Origin: Pandoraea sp. PE-S2T-3
GTDB lineage: Bacteria; Pseudomonadota; Gammaproteobacteria; Burkholderiales; Burkholderiaceae
DNA: 64,000 nucleotides
Reading direction: 5' to 3'
Assembly (NCBI RefSeq): GCF_002179965.1
Contig: NZ_NGUQ01000035.1
Span: 248,001 to 312,000 of the forward strand
In this document: piece after piece, positions 54,766-63,737 of the stretch
How the letters are laid out: each line of letters begins with the position of its first letter
Position numbering within the stretch: the first letter of the stretch is position 1
Made by a program: the position numbers and the translations under genes
Notes under the pieces: model-generated
The model's database searches: none
What the model was told of the DNA's origin: nothing
What the model saw: only the letters and a program-made list of their open reading frames with translations

Positions 54766-55980
54766 TCACGCCGCCGCGCGCTTGCCCGGCAACATCAGCA
54801 GCATCGACACCAATGCCAGCAACGCGAAGGCGCACATGACAGTGGCCAGCGGTCGCGGCGAGCCGTCATTGAGCACGCCGAGCAGCGCACCCGCAGCGAA
54901 ACCGAAACCGTACTGCACGCTGCCGACCAGCGCGGCCGCCGCACCCGCGCGTGTCGGGTGGTTCGCCATCGCCCCGGCCACCGAATTCGCAGTAATGATG
55001 CCGCGCAGCGACATGAACAGGAACAACAGCGCCACCATCAACGGCAGGATCGCCATGCCCAGCCACGCCGTCGCGCACAGCACCGACGTCACCACCGCGC
55101 AACCGATGATGCCGGCCCGCATCAGGCGATAGGACCCGATCTGCCCGACGCGGCGCGAGTTGAACATCGTCATCGAGGCCATACCGACGATGTTGATACC
55201 GAACAGCACGCCGAAGAATTGCGGCGACACGTGGAAGTACTCCATGTACACCAGCGGCGTGCCGGTGATGTACGTGAACGATGCGCCGAACACTGCACCG
55301 CCCGCCACCATGTAGCCGACGAAATGCTTGTCGCGCAGCAGATGCCAATACGACATGACGATGGCACGCGGGCCGCCCACCGTGCGCGCATGCACCGCGC
55401 CGGTTTCCGGCAAACGCCACAACGCCAGCATGGCCACCACGCCAAACACCGCAAGAATTCCGAAGATCACCCGCCACGTCGTAAAGCGCAGCAACTGGCC
55501 GCCCAGCAGCGGCGCCACAATCGGTGCCACGCTCATCACGAGCAACATGATCGAAAACGCGCGGGCGCTGTTTCGTGCGCCGTACACATCGCGCACGATC
55601 GCCTGTGCAATGACCGGCATCGCGCAGCCGCCGAGCGCCTGCACGAAACGCCACATCATCATGTGATCGATGGTGTCGGAGAATGCGCAGCCCACGCTGC
55701 CGAAGATATAGAGCGCGATGCCCGCAGCCATCGGCCAGCGCCGCCCGAAGCGATCCGCCAGCGGCCCCCAGAGCAGTTGCCCGAACGCAAACCCCAGAAA
55801 GAAATACGAGAGCGTGAGCTGCGCGGCCGCCGCACTCGCGCCAAGTTCGTGGCGCATCGTCACCAGCCCCGGCAGATACATATCTGTCGACGCCGGGGCA
55901 ATCATCATGAACAAGCCAAGAATGCCCAGCAATACACGCTCGGTCGGCAAGGCGGGAGAGAGTTCGGACGTCTGTGTCAT
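54766..55980 (-). CDS. Bcr/CflA-type MFS drug resistance transporter
   Basis: 404 residues. Twelve transmembrane helices. Signatures: STDMYLPGLVTMRHELGASAAAAQLTLSYFFLGFAFGQLLWGPLADRFGRRWPM (helices 1-2 and the A motif) and ALGGCAMPVIAQAIVRDVYGARNSARAFSIMLLVMSVAPIVAPLLGGQLL, the group marker. Family members export drugs, peptides or sulfonamides. It starts 150 bp downstream of the preceding MFS gene's stop, with a terminator between, so the two are separate units. Confidence 0.92.
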   Translation of the reverse strand: MTQTSELSPALPTERVLLGILGLFMMIAPASTDMYLPGLVTMRHELGASAAAAQLTLSYFFLGFAFGQLLWGPLADRFGRRWPMAAGIALYIFGSVGCAFSDTIDHMMMWRFVQALGGCAMPVIAQAIVRDVYGARNSARAFSIMLLVMSVAPIVAPLLGGQLLRFTTWRVIFGILAVFGVVAMLALWRLPETGAVHARTVGGPRAIVMSYWHLLRDKHFVGYMVAGGAVFGASFTYITGTPLVYMEYFHVSPQFFGVLFGINIVGMASMTMFNSRRVGQIGSYRLMRAGIIGCAVVTSVLCATAWLGMAILPLMVALLFLFMSLRGIITANSVAGAMANHPTRAGAAAALVGSVQYGFGFAAGALLGVLNDGSPRPLATVMCAFALLALVSMLLMLPGKRAAA

Positions 55981-56037
55981 TTTTCGTTTTAGTTATAACG
56001 TGCTGATAGCGTGCTCGAGACGCGGTGCAAAAAGCAC

Positions 56038-56068
56038 AACGCCCGCCATGATACCGCTGGCGGGCGTT
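56038..56068 (-). terminator. Terminator after the AAHS transporter
   Basis: AACGCCCGCCA (56038-56048) pairs with TGGCGGGCGTT (56058-56068); the As at 56029-56033 give a short T-run on the minus strand. It follows the stop at 56130 by about 60 bp. Confidence 0.75.
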
Positions 56069-56129
56069 GAGCCACGTTACCTTGCGCTCAATTTCAAGCG
56101 CACGGACACGGCAGAAGAACCATCACGAC

Positions 56130-57485
56130 TTAGCTCGCCGTCGCAGCGCGCATCTTGCCGCCGTCGCCGCGTTGCATGCGGGCAATCGCCAGCACACCGA
56201 TGAGCGAGATGCAGGCCGGCACGGCTGCCGCCAGGAACAGCGACGACGACGACCATTGCAGGTGCATCAGCGCACCGCCCAGCACCGGGCCCAGCACCGA
56301 GCCGATGCGGCCGACGCCGAGGCTCCAGCCGATACCCGTCGAGCGCAGCGACGTCGGGTAGTACGTCGCGGCCAAGGCGTTGAGCGCCGGCTGACCACCG
56401 ATGATCGAGAAGCCCGCGAAGAAGATCGCCGCGAACACCGCCACCATCGACACCATCACCGCCGGATTGCCGATCGCTGCCGTCGCCGCAATCGCGATCA
56501 GGAACGTGACGGCCAGCACGCTCGTGAAGCCCACGCGGTCGATCACACGGCCCAACAGCAACGTGCCGATCACGCCGCCCGTCCACAACGCCGTGCCGGC
56601 CATGACCGCCACCTGCGTCGAATAACCGGCGTCGCGAATCACCGTCGGCAGCCAGTTCGACAGGAAGTACATGTCGAGCAGGTTCGCGAAGTTGATGACC
56701 CACAGCAGCAGCGTCATCCGCGCGCGGCCATCCTTGAACAACTCGATGAACGGCACGCCCTTGGCCTTCTGCTCGTCGAGCACGAAGCGGGCGTCAGCCG
56801 GCAGATTCGCCGACGGTGCCACGCGCTGCAATTGCTTGCGAATGCGCGCCGCGTCGCTCTTCTTGAACATCAGGAACTGAATCGACTCCGGCAGCGAGGC
56901 CCACATCAGGAAGCCGAGCACCAGCGGAATCGCGCCGCCGATGAAGAACACCGCGCGCCAGCCCAGACTCGGGATGATCGCCGCCGTGATCAGGCCGCCA
57001 ACCACGCCACCCAGCGTAAAGCCGCACGACACCATCATCATCAGCGAGACGCGAATGCGGCGCGGGCTGTATTCGCCTGCCAGTGCCATCGCATTCGGCA
57101 TGATGCAGCCCAGACCCAGGCCCGCCGCAAAACGCCAGACGACGAGCTCGGTAATCGAATTGGCAAAGCCCGTGACGATCATGCACACGGCAAAGAACAG
57201 GGTGGCGCCGATCAGCACCGGACGGCGGCCCAGCTTGTCAGCCAGCGCCGAGAACGTGAGCGAGCCCACCAGCATGCCGAACAGCCCCGCGCCAAACACC
57301 GGCGAGAGCGTTTCCTTCGCGATACCCCACTCGCGAATCACCACCGGGGCCACATAGCCCATGGCCTGCACGTCGAAACCATCGACCACCAGACACATGG
57401 CGCACAGCGCAATCACCCACCACTGATAACCGCCCAGACGGCTTTCGTCGATCAGCGCGCCGACATTCACTTCTGCTGCTTTCAT
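56130..57485 (-). CDS. AAHS-family (aromatic acid:H+ symporter) MFS transporter
   Basis: 451 residues from ATG 57485 with GGAGACAGG directly upstream; the longer frame to 57623 is not supported. Motifs: VDGFDVQAMGYVAPVVIREWGIAKETLSPVFGAGLFGMLVGSLTFSALADKLGRRPVLI (helices 1-3, DGFD and the A motif) and LGCIMPNAMALAGEYSPRRIRVSLMM. PcaK/MhpT-like transporters import benzoate- or hydroxybenzoate-type acids. No aromatic pathway gene is adjacent, so the substrate is open. Confidence 0.92.
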   Translation of the reverse strand: MKAAEVNVGALIDESRLGGYQWWVIALCAMCLVVDGFDVQAMGYVAPVVIREWGIAKETLSPVFGAGLFGMLVGSLTFSALADKLGRRPVLIGATLFFAVCMIVTGFANSITELVVWRFAAGLGLGCIMPNAMALAGEYSPRRIRVSLMMMVSCGFTLGGVVGGLITAAIIPSLGWRAVFFIGGAIPLVLGFLMWASLPESIQFLMFKKSDAARIRKQLQRVAPSANLPADARFVLDEQKAKGVPFIELFKDGRARMTLLLWVINFANLLDMYFLSNWLPTVIRDAGYSTQVAVMAGTALWTGGVIGTLLLGRVIDRVGFTSVLAVTFLIAIAATAAIGNPAVMVSMVAVFAAIFFAGFSIIGGQPALNALAATYYPTSLRSTGIGWSLGVGRIGSVLGPVLGGALMHLQWSSSSLFLAAAVPACISLIGVLAIARMQRGDGGKMRAATAS

Positions 57486-57792
57486 CCTGTCTCCAAACGT
57501 TCTTGTCACTGCGTCCCGGTCGATGCGCCGGCTGGTGTTGTCTCTGCCGTGCGCCGGGCACCTCGCCGCGCCGGTAGGCGGGCGAAGCATTTCATGCGTC
57601 GGGTCGAAGGACGGGCACGGCAAATCCTCACACGCATGAAATTACGCTTTGCGGAAGTTTATATCGCCGAACGTAATTCGATGCTTGGTGTTAACACTTA
57701 GATTCTCAAGGCAAATGGCGAACGGATTCGCCGGCGGGCAAGCCGTCGGGGAATCCATCGAGAACGCTGAATTGGCAGGCTGGAAGACGCGC
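57486..57792. other. 307-bp region upstream of the AAHS transporter
   Basis: No gene. AT-rich near 57630-57700 with ATTACG/CGTAAT half-sites around GCTTTGCGGAAGTT, probably the promoter and operator of the transporter. Confidence 0.4.
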
Positions 57793-58455
57793 TCAGCGCG
57801 CGACGAGATTGGGGCTGTCGGGATTGGCGTAGCCGGAGATGAAGCTGCGGCGGGTGCCGTCCGGCAAGTACACGGCGCGCTCCACCCGGCCGATGTCCGC
57901 ACCATAGACGTGGATGCTGATCGACGCGCGATCATCGAAGGCGTTGCGCACTTGATGAATGTCGCCGAGCGAGGGGGAAACGGCTTCGACGGTGCCGGGC
58001 GAGAGCCGGACCGGGTCACCGGCCGACACCAGCTGCCCGTCGCCGGCACGGGCGAACGGCAGCGAATCTTCGGCCCCGCGCAGCATGCCGATCAGCCCCC
58101 AGACCGTGTGGTCGTGCACGGGCGTCGACTGCCCCGGCCCCCAGACAAAACTCACCACACTGAAGCGAGCCTGCGGGTCGACATAGAGCCGGTATTGCGT
58201 ATAACGCGCCGGATCGGGGCGTGTGTATTCCTCGGGAAGCCAGGTGTCGTCGGCGATCAGCGCCGCCAACGCGGCACGCCCCTCGGCCACGATCGTGGGC
58301 TCATCGGGCTGGCGATCGACCAACGCCGTCAGGGTGGCGACGAACGTCTGCAAGGGCGCCAGCGCATCGGCACGTGTGCCGGGCAACGGCGCGGGTCCGC
58401 GGGAGATCGGCGCGACGGCAGTGTGATTGCCCCACTTTCTAGCGTTGGAAGACAT
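57793..58455 (-). CDS. Cysteine dioxygenase-type thiol dioxygenase
   Basis: 220 residues from ATG 58455 with GAGAGG upstream. Cupin thiol dioxygenase: iron ligands H114 and H116 in TPVHDHTVWG and H167 in GDIHQVRN. VSFVWGPGQSTPVHDHTVWGLIGMLRGAE is the core of the CDO/3-mercaptopropionate dioxygenase family. It would oxidise cysteine or a similar thiol to a sulfinic acid. It is divergent from the region carrying the candidate small RNA. A run of five 9-bp repeats lies just upstream of its start. Confidence 0.9.
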   Translation of the reverse strand: MSSNARKWGNHTAVAPISRGPAPLPGTRADALAPLQTFVATLTALVDRQPDEPTIVAEGRAALAALIADDTWLPEEYTRPDPARYTQYRLYVDPQARFSVVSFVWGPGQSTPVHDHTVWGLIGMLRGAEDSLPFARAGDGQLVSAGDPVRLSPGTVEAVSPSLGDIHQVRNAFDDRASISIHVYGADIGRVERAVYLPDGTRRSFISGYANPDSPNLVAR

Positions 58456-58481
58456 TGGATACCTCTCCTCGAAGACGGTCG

Positions 58482-58526
58482 GCGGTAGCGGCAGTAACGG
58501 CGGTAGCGGCGGTAGCTGCGGTAACG
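58482..58526. repeat. Five degenerate 9-bp tandem repeats
   Basis: The unit GCGGTAGCG occurs five times with one or two changes per copy, beginning 27 bp upstream of the dioxygenase ATG, within its 5' leader. Confidence 0.7.
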
Positions 58527-58694
58527 CGCTGCCCGGACTTTGTGGTTTTTCTCCATCCCCCGCACGGGAAATGGCTCGGCTGACGCACCTGAGAGGTATA
58601 TCAGGCGTGGAATTGCGGGTTTGGCGCCCCAAAAAGCGACGAATTGTCGCAGTTGTGGTTTTTCTACATATTTTTTCGTCGCAGGTTTACCCGT

Positions 58695-58716
58695 TCAGGG
58701 ATTTCCCTGATATAGT
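58695..58716 (+). promoter_or_regulatory. Promoter with overlapping palindrome for a small RNA
   Basis: TATAGT at 58711-58716 is a good -10 element. TCAGGGA and TCCCTGA (58695-58701, 58704-58710) form a perfect inverted repeat directly in front of it, with a weak -35 (TTTACC) near 58686. The palindrome would block RNA polymerase if bound. Confidence 0.5.
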
Positions 58717-58721
58717 TGCAC

Positions 58722-58782
58722 CTGTCTCCTCCACCTCCTCCTGGTGGATTTCACGGCCAGCAACGCGCTGGCCGTTTTTTTT
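58722..58782 (+). ncRNA. Candidate small RNA with anti-Shine-Dalgarno loop and rho-independent terminator
   Basis: A transcript of about 60 nt would begin near 58722. Its first hairpin is TCCACC/GGTGGA with loop TCCTCCT (58730-58748), a perfect complement to the AGGAGG ribosome-binding sequence. The second is CGGCCAGC/GCTGGCCG (58754-58774) followed by eight Ts, a textbook terminator with no protein gene in front of it on this strand. The arrangement resembles the short CU-rich-loop regulatory RNAs known in several Proteobacteria. No Hfq site beyond the T-tail can be proven from sequence alone. Confidence 0.5.
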
Positions 58783-58925
58783 GCCTGTCGATTTCGAACA
58801 GGTGCAACCCGCGCCACATGATTCACAAGTGGTTAGCGCGTGCTTAATCGATCGTAATGCAAACGCAGTTCAATATTGTGGCGCTGGCCCACGGTGCTGC
58901 GATTTCCTGCGTTACACTCCTCGCC

Positions 58926-59645
58926 ATGAAAATCGCTCCGCTCGCCGCTTTGCTCTGTGCCCTGCCGCTCGCCGGTTGCTACGTCGTGCAATATCCAGGC
59001 GGTGCGCTGACGTTTTCGCAAGATCCCAATGCGCCGCAAGCCATGCGCGCAGCCCCCGGTTCAGCCGGTTCCGCGACCGATGTGTCCACGGCCCCCGTGC
59101 CCACGCCGAGTGTTTCGGCAGCGCCAGTGCAAGCCCAACCCGCGCCCGGCATCAGCATGCCGCCACCGCCACCGGGAAAATCTGCGCATCAGGCGTATCC
59201 GAACGGCTCGCCGGTGCCACCGGACTATCGACCGGGCAGCGGCAACGGTGCTACGCCGCCTGCTTATCCGAATGGTTCGCCGGTGCCGCCAGACTATCGG
59301 CCATCGCCGCAACGCGCGCCCGTGTATCCGAACGGTTCGCCCGTGCCGCCTGATTACGTGCCGCCGCAGTCGTCGCAAATGCCGTCAAACGCGCCGGTGT
59401 ATGCGACCTATCCCGCGACGTATCCCGCCTATGCGGCCTACCCGACCTACGCGACGTATCCGACTTACGCGACCTACCCCGCCTATGCGGCCTATCCGGC
59501 ATTCCCGGACTATGCGCCGTTTTACCCGGGCTTCGCCCCGTCGCCATGGGGCAGCAACGTATCGCTCTCATTCTCGTGGGGGCGTGGCTGGGGAGGCGGT
59601 TGGGGTGGCCACTGGGGAGGTGGCTGCTGCCGGCGCTGGCGCTAA
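58926..59645 (+). CDS. Repeat-rich lipoprotein
   Basis: 239 residues from ATG 58926. Signal peptide MKIAPLAALLCALPLAGC with acylated Cys at residue 18. The mature part is Pro/Ala/Ser-rich, then three copies of YPNGSPVPPDYRP (about residues 90-155), then about nine TYPxYAA-type units (about 165-205), and a Gly/Trp tail with a Gly-rich WGRGWGGGWGGHWGGGCCRRW end. Tyr/Pro repeats suggest an extended, possibly crosslinkable surface or periplasmic protein. I do not recognise a family. The small protein gene at 59680 converges with it. Confidence 0.75.
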   Translation: MKIAPLAALLCALPLAGCYVVQYPGGALTFSQDPNAPQAMRAAPGSAGSATDVSTAPVPTPSVSAAPVQAQPAPGISMPPPPPGKSAHQAYPNGSPVPPDYRPGSGNGATPPAYPNGSPVPPDYRPSPQRAPVYPNGSPVPPDYVPPQSSQMPSNAPVYATYPATYPAYAAYPTYATYPTYATYPAYAAYPAFPDYAPFYPGFAPSPWGSNVSLSFSWGRGWGGGWGGHWGGGCCRRWR

Positions 59646-59679
59646 ACGCGCCAGCTGGCATTCAAGGCTTTCAACGCGG

Positions 59680-59946
59680 TCAATGTGTGACCGGATGCTC
59701 ACGAGCGACGCGATCTTCGATGCGTCGCTCGATGCGTTTACGGATTTGTTCGGCGGCGAGTGACGCATCACTGGCTTCAATGCTCGAATACTCGCATCGG
59801 CCGATGTAATTCCCGTCTGAGTAAGCATCGACGGCACCGTCAAAGCGGTCGTCGGCGCGCGGCGTGACCGCGCCCTCAAGGTCGAACGGCACGCCGGGAG
59901 CCGTGTCGCTCACGTAGTGCCAAGAAAAACGAAAAGATTTATCCAT
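59680..59946 (-). CDS. Hypothetical small soluble protein
   Basis: 88 residues, ATG 59946 with GGGGGA just upstream. It has a short beta-rich N-terminus (FRFSWHYVSDTAPGVPFDLEGAV) and a charged C-terminal helix (AAEQIRKRIERRIEDRVARE). No recognised family. It is convergent with the lipoprotein gene (34 bp apart). Confidence 0.55.
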   Translation of the reverse strand: MDKSFRFSWHYVSDTAPGVPFDLEGAVTPRADDRFDGAVDAYSDGNYIGRCEYSSIEASDASLAAEQIRKRIERRIEDRVAREHPVTH

Positions 59947-60285
59947 ATGTCCCCCATCTGCAAATCGACAGCTGTGGCGTCACAAAACCAATGCTGCTTT
60001 TTTGGAGAATCCTAACATGCGAACAAATCATGGTGCATCACGGGAAAAAAAAGCGGCCCGCCAGATCGGCGAGCCGGATAGTCCGTGGAGGTCGGGGGCA
60101 CATCAGGACCACGGTGGTTCCAATCTAGCGCCGAATGCGTGTCGTTATTCTCGGTAATTCGCCCGATATAACGAAAATAATCATTACCAATTTTTGCCGG
60201 CCATTTCTCTCACCACCGGAGAGCCGCCACAAATAGTTCACAGAAACACACGCACGAAAAACCCAATCCCGGCGCTCTGCAAGAT
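59947..60285. other. 339-bp region between the small gene and the EAL gene
   Basis: Contains the EAL-gene terminator at 60045-60076 and otherwise only promoter-like AT-rich sequence; no gene seen. Confidence 0.4.
60045..60076 (-). terminator. Rho-independent terminator of the EAL gene
   Basis: CGGCTCGCC and GGCGGGCCG on the minus strand pair (one wobble) around GATCT and are followed by eight Ts (60052-60045). It lies about 210 bp after the EAL stop. Confidence 0.8.
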
Positions 60286-61872
60286 TTAAGCGACCGTCTC
60301 CGCATCGTCTGCCATCGCTTTCATAAGGGCTTCCGGCGACGGCAATTCATCGTCCGGAACGGCTTTGCCGAAAAGCCACCCCTGCCCCACTGCCTCGGGG
60401 CAATGCGCGAGCATATAAACGGCCTGTGCGCGCGTTTCCACGCCCTCGACGATCACGCCCACTTTCAACAGCGCCGCCATCTTGCAGATCTGATCGACAA
60501 TCGCGCTGCCCACCGTATCGGCGCCAATCGCCTGCGTGAACATGCGGTCAATCTTCAGGGCATCGACATGGAGCGTCGACAGGTAAGCTAAATTCGAAAA
60601 GCCAGTGCCGAAGTCGTCAATATGAATTTGATAACCGTCGGCACGCAACCGATCCAACGCATCTCCCAGACGTTTCATGCTATCGGTGGAACGCTCCGTT
60701 ATTTCGAGTGCAATTTGTGTCCGTGGCACGCGTAATGACGCCGCAATGTGATTCAGGAACGTGTGAAACGTCGTGTCCACGACATCTTCGGCGGCGAGAT
60801 TAATGCTGATGTGAAATTCGGAATCGGCCAAGGCGCGCCCGTGCATGTCGATGAGCGCACGCCGCGCGACTTGCCGCGTCACCAGTCCGATGACACCACG
60901 CCGCTCGGCAATCGGGATGAACATCTCAGGAGAGATCGGTTTGCCCGCGCTATCGTTCAGGCGGGCCAGCGCCTCCACGCCGATCATCTTGCGATCGCGC
61001 AGGCGAACCAGCGGCTGATACACCACCGTGATGCCCCCGGTCTCGGCGGCGTGTTGCGTCGCCCAGTCCACCGACATGCGGTAGCGTTTGCGCGATCGCC
61101 ACGACAGACCCACTGCGCCGCCCAGCGCCGCGCCGATGCCGAACGCCATCGCCAGACCGATCGGGTTATGCAGAATGCTCGATGACGTGTAGACCGCCGA
61201 CGCGCAGACATCCACCGCGTTCGAACACGTCGCGTAATGACGCACTGGGCCGATTTCGAACCACCGCGATGTCACACCGAGTTCGACCTGACGTTGATCG
61301 TCGAACAGACCGGCACGCCAGAACTGAAACCGCTTGTCGTAAGTGGAGGCGATCGATGCAAACCCACGATCGGGGGTGCCGAGTCGCGGCGGCAGCACCG
61401 GAGAGCTGAACACCACGATGTCGCCCCAACCGACCGCATCGACCTGGACGCCGGGCGTGATGACGCCGGTGATGGTGTGCCAGAGCTTCACGCCGTTAAG
61501 TGTTTCGTGGTCTGGGGGTGGCAGCGTGGGGTTCGTAGCGAGACGCCCGACCATGGCCGTACAAAGCAGCTTCGCGTCGTGGACTCGCCCGATATCGTGA
61601 AAATACGGGCTGCGCATCGCCACGCGGCGCAGGCCGAGGATATCCTCATCGGTACAGGGAACGTCGGTGTTCTGAGGGGCTTGAAACAGTGCGTTACGGC
61701 GCGAGATCGAAGCGTCGTTCATGTAGCCCATGATGTCGCGCACGAACAAACGCAGGCGAAAATCGTCGACGCGCGTCTGAACCACTTGTGCGGCCACCAG
61801 CATGACGATCACGCCTGCGATGGCACCGATGAGGACGGGGAGCCAACGGGTCAGCCTTCGAAGAGTGCGCAT
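60286..61872 (-). CDS. CSS-motif-type EAL domain cyclic-di-GMP phosphodiesterase
   Basis: 528 residues. One N-terminal helix (about 12-32), a periplasmic sensor domain with Cys73, Cys104, Cys216 and Cys223 (about 35-235), a second helix (about 236-257), then the EAL domain (about 270-520). Catalytic elements are intact: E300 of EAL, E390 in ALEITER, DDFGTG (419-424), K440 and E476 in IVEGVET, so it should hydrolyse c-di-GMP. The periplasmic Cys suggest redox sensing through a disulfide, as in CSS-motif proteins. No GGDEF domain. Divergent from the small membrane protein at 62088. Confidence 0.92.
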   Translation of the reverse strand: MRTLRRLTRWLPVLIGAIAGVIVMLVAAQVVQTRVDDFRLRLFVRDIMGYMNDASISRRNALFQAPQNTDVPCTDEDILGLRRVAMRSPYFHDIGRVHDAKLLCTAMVGRLATNPTLPPPDHETLNGVKLWHTITGVITPGVQVDAVGWGDIVVFSSPVLPPRLGTPDRGFASIASTYDKRFQFWRAGLFDDQRQVELGVTSRWFEIGPVRHYATCSNAVDVCASAVYTSSSILHNPIGLAMAFGIGAALGGAVGLSWRSRKRYRMSVDWATQHAAETGGITVVYQPLVRLRDRKMIGVEALARLNDSAGKPISPEMFIPIAERRGVIGLVTRQVARRALIDMHGRALADSEFHISINLAAEDVVDTTFHTFLNHIAASLRVPRTQIALEITERSTDSMKRLGDALDRLRADGYQIHIDDFGTGFSNLAYLSTLHVDALKIDRMFTQAIGADTVGSAIVDQICKMAALLKVGVIVEGVETRAQAVYMLAHCPEAVGQGWLFGKAVPDDELPSPEALMKAMADDAETVA

Positions 61873-62087
61873 GGCAGTGGGAGTCCCCAGAGGGCCCCGG
61901 ATCCCGACGGGGCATGGTCGAAGTGTAGCCTACCTGTTCCACCGCAAGTTGCCGGCGCTCAAATACATCGGATTGCCACATGACTTGAGGGCGGGAGGGC
62001 GAAAAAAAGGATAGGACGGGGTAGGACGAAATGGGGTCGTCACTCGTGTAACGTGGGTTTCTGCTCAACAGCGTCCCCCACCTCGCG

Positions 62088-62642
62088 ATGACACTCAAAT
62101 TTCGCAACCCGGCAAGCGGGGATGTCGTCGAGATCACCTATTTGTCATGCGTGGCGGCGTTCTTCCTCGGACCGCTTTACCTGTTGGCGCATGGTTTTGG
62201 CTGGCACGCACTGATCTGGGTGGTGCTTGCGCTCGGCCCGGCGTTCGTCTGGGATGAGTCGGCACTGGTGGTCTCGCTGCCGCTCACGTGCCTGCTCTAC
62301 TCACTGCTGATTCATCCCATGCTGGTGAATCAATTGCGTGTGAGGGGCTGGTTGCCGACGCGTGCGGATGCCGTCACAAGCCCAAGCCACCGTGGCTATG
62401 GCGACTACGCCGACGGTGGCAAATCGAGCAGCACGGGCCGCTCGCTCAATGGGATCGTGCTGGCGCCCACGCGGGTGATTGCCGCGGCGCCCGCCATCAG
62501 CCCTGCGGCCGGTTCGCCCGGTGCGCGTGCTGCCAACGAGATAACCAACGAAGCAAAGCCCGCTGGCGATCAGGCCCCCAGTGACGCGATGCCGCCGATC
62601 TCGCCGTCCGGCAAGCCCGATGGCGACATCGCAATAAAGTGA
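62088..62642 (+). CDS. Hypothetical membrane protein (two helices, disordered tail)
   Basis: 184 residues. KFRNPASGDVVEITYLSCVAAFFLGPLYLLAHGFGWHALIWVVLALGPAF and VVSLPLTCLLYSLLIHPMLVNQLRVRGWL give two to three helices; the C-terminal 85 residues are Ala/Pro/Ser-rich and disordered. It resembles DUF2628-type proteins only loosely. Its 3' end overlaps the convergent LysR gene by 73 bp. Confidence 0.65.
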   Translation: MTLKFRNPASGDVVEITYLSCVAAFFLGPLYLLAHGFGWHALIWVVLALGPAFVWDESALVVSLPLTCLLYSLLIHPMLVNQLRVRGWLPTRADAVTSPSHRGYGDYADGGKSSSTGRSLNGIVLAPTRVIAAAPAISPAAGSPGARAANEITNEAKPAGDQAPSDAMPPISPSGKPDGDIAIK

Positions 62643-63502
62643 CCGAGCGCCGCCGAGCCATGCGCGGCGCGAAACGCGAGGCTGATCGGTGCACGCGGCA
62701 CCTCGCCCATCGCTGCATCAATGGGCCAAAATCCCATGCCGGGCGTACGAATCTGACTCACTGACGCGGGCACCAGCGACACCCCGAAGCCCGCCGCGAC
62801 CATCGGCACGATCGACGTAATCTGTGGCGCCTCCTGCCCCAGCTTCGGCCGGAACCCGGCCGCCTCGCACGCCGCAATCGTACGGTCATACAGCGCAGGG
62901 CTGATCTCGCGCGGCAGCAGGATGAACTCGTCCTGCGCCAGCGCCGCAAGCGGCACGCGCTCGCGTGCGCACATCGGATGCCCCAGCGGCAGCACCAGCA
63001 CCATCGCCTCATCCACCACCGGCACGGTCACGATGCCCGGCGGCGCGTCGACCGGCGTGCGCACGAACGCCGCGTCCACCTCCTCGTTCACCAACGCCGC
63101 CAGCAGACTCGCCGTATTGCTTTGCTGGGGATGCAATTGCACGTCCGGATAGCGCGCCCGGAAATCACGAATCCATGCCGGAATAGTCGGTTCGAAGTAC
63201 GTCGCGCCCGCAAAGCCGATACGGATATGGCCCGCATCGCCACGCGATATCTGCTGCATCTGCCGCTTCACCCGCTCGACGCGCTCGAGAATATGCCGCG
63301 CCTCAGGCAAAAATGCCTCCCCCAGCTCCGTCAACACCACATCGCGCGGCAGCCGGACGAATAGCGGCCCGCCCAACTCCTCTTCCAGTTGCCGGATCTG
63401 AAGACTGAGCGGCGGCTGCTGAATGCCCACGCGCGCCGCAGCGCGGGTGAAATGCCGCTCTTCGGCGACCGCAATGAAATATTGCAAATGCCGCAATTCC
63501 AT
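62570..63502 (-). CDS. LysR-type transcriptional regulator
   Basis: 310 residues from ATG 63502 with GGAG 9 bp upstream. MELRHLQYFIAVAEERHFTRAAARVGIQQPPLSLQIRQLEEELGGPLFVRLPRDVVLTELGEAFLPEA is a textbook LysR start of the BenM/CatM/CbnR-like group, which use aromatic or chlorinated effectors. It is divergent from the CoA-transferase gene at 63738, its likely target. The 3' end overlaps the gene at 62088. Confidence 0.92.
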   Translation of the reverse strand: MELRHLQYFIAVAEERHFTRAAARVGIQQPPLSLQIRQLEEELGGPLFVRLPRDVVLTELGEAFLPEARHILERVERVKRQMQQISRGDAGHIRIGFAGATYFEPTIPAWIRDFRARYPDVQLHPQQSNTASLLAALVNEEVDAAFVRTPVDAPPGIVTVPVVDEAMVLVLPLGHPMCARERVPLAALAQDEFILLPREISPALYDRTIAACEAAGFRPKLGQEAPQITSIVPMVAAGFGVSLVPASVSQIRTPGMGFWPIDAAMGEVPRAPISLAFRAAHGSAALGHFIAMSPSGLPDGEIGGIASLGA

Positions 63503-63737
63503 ACCCACTCCCGCGTCAGCCCAGCCCCATAAGGGCGAACCCAATCAATACATAAAAAGTATTCAAATAACGCTTTCAATATATTGGAAATGTAGCCGAT
63601 GGGTCAATACACTTCGAGTCAAGCGTGACAGGTGTACCCACCGCCGTTGCGTCAAAGCGATCGATCGGCCGAGTTCAGCCTCAAGCGGCGGAATGCGGAC
63701 CGGATGATCGGATAAGAAAGAGACGAGGAGCCTCAAG

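Larger units (their letters stand above)
58456..58925. other. 470-bp intergenic region with repeats and a candidate small RNA
   Basis: No protein gene. It holds five 9-bp tandem repeats (58482-58526), an operator-like palindrome and promoter (58686-58716), a two-hairpin transcript with a T-tailed terminator (58722-58782), and the leader of the repeat lipoprotein at 58926. Confidence 0.6.
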
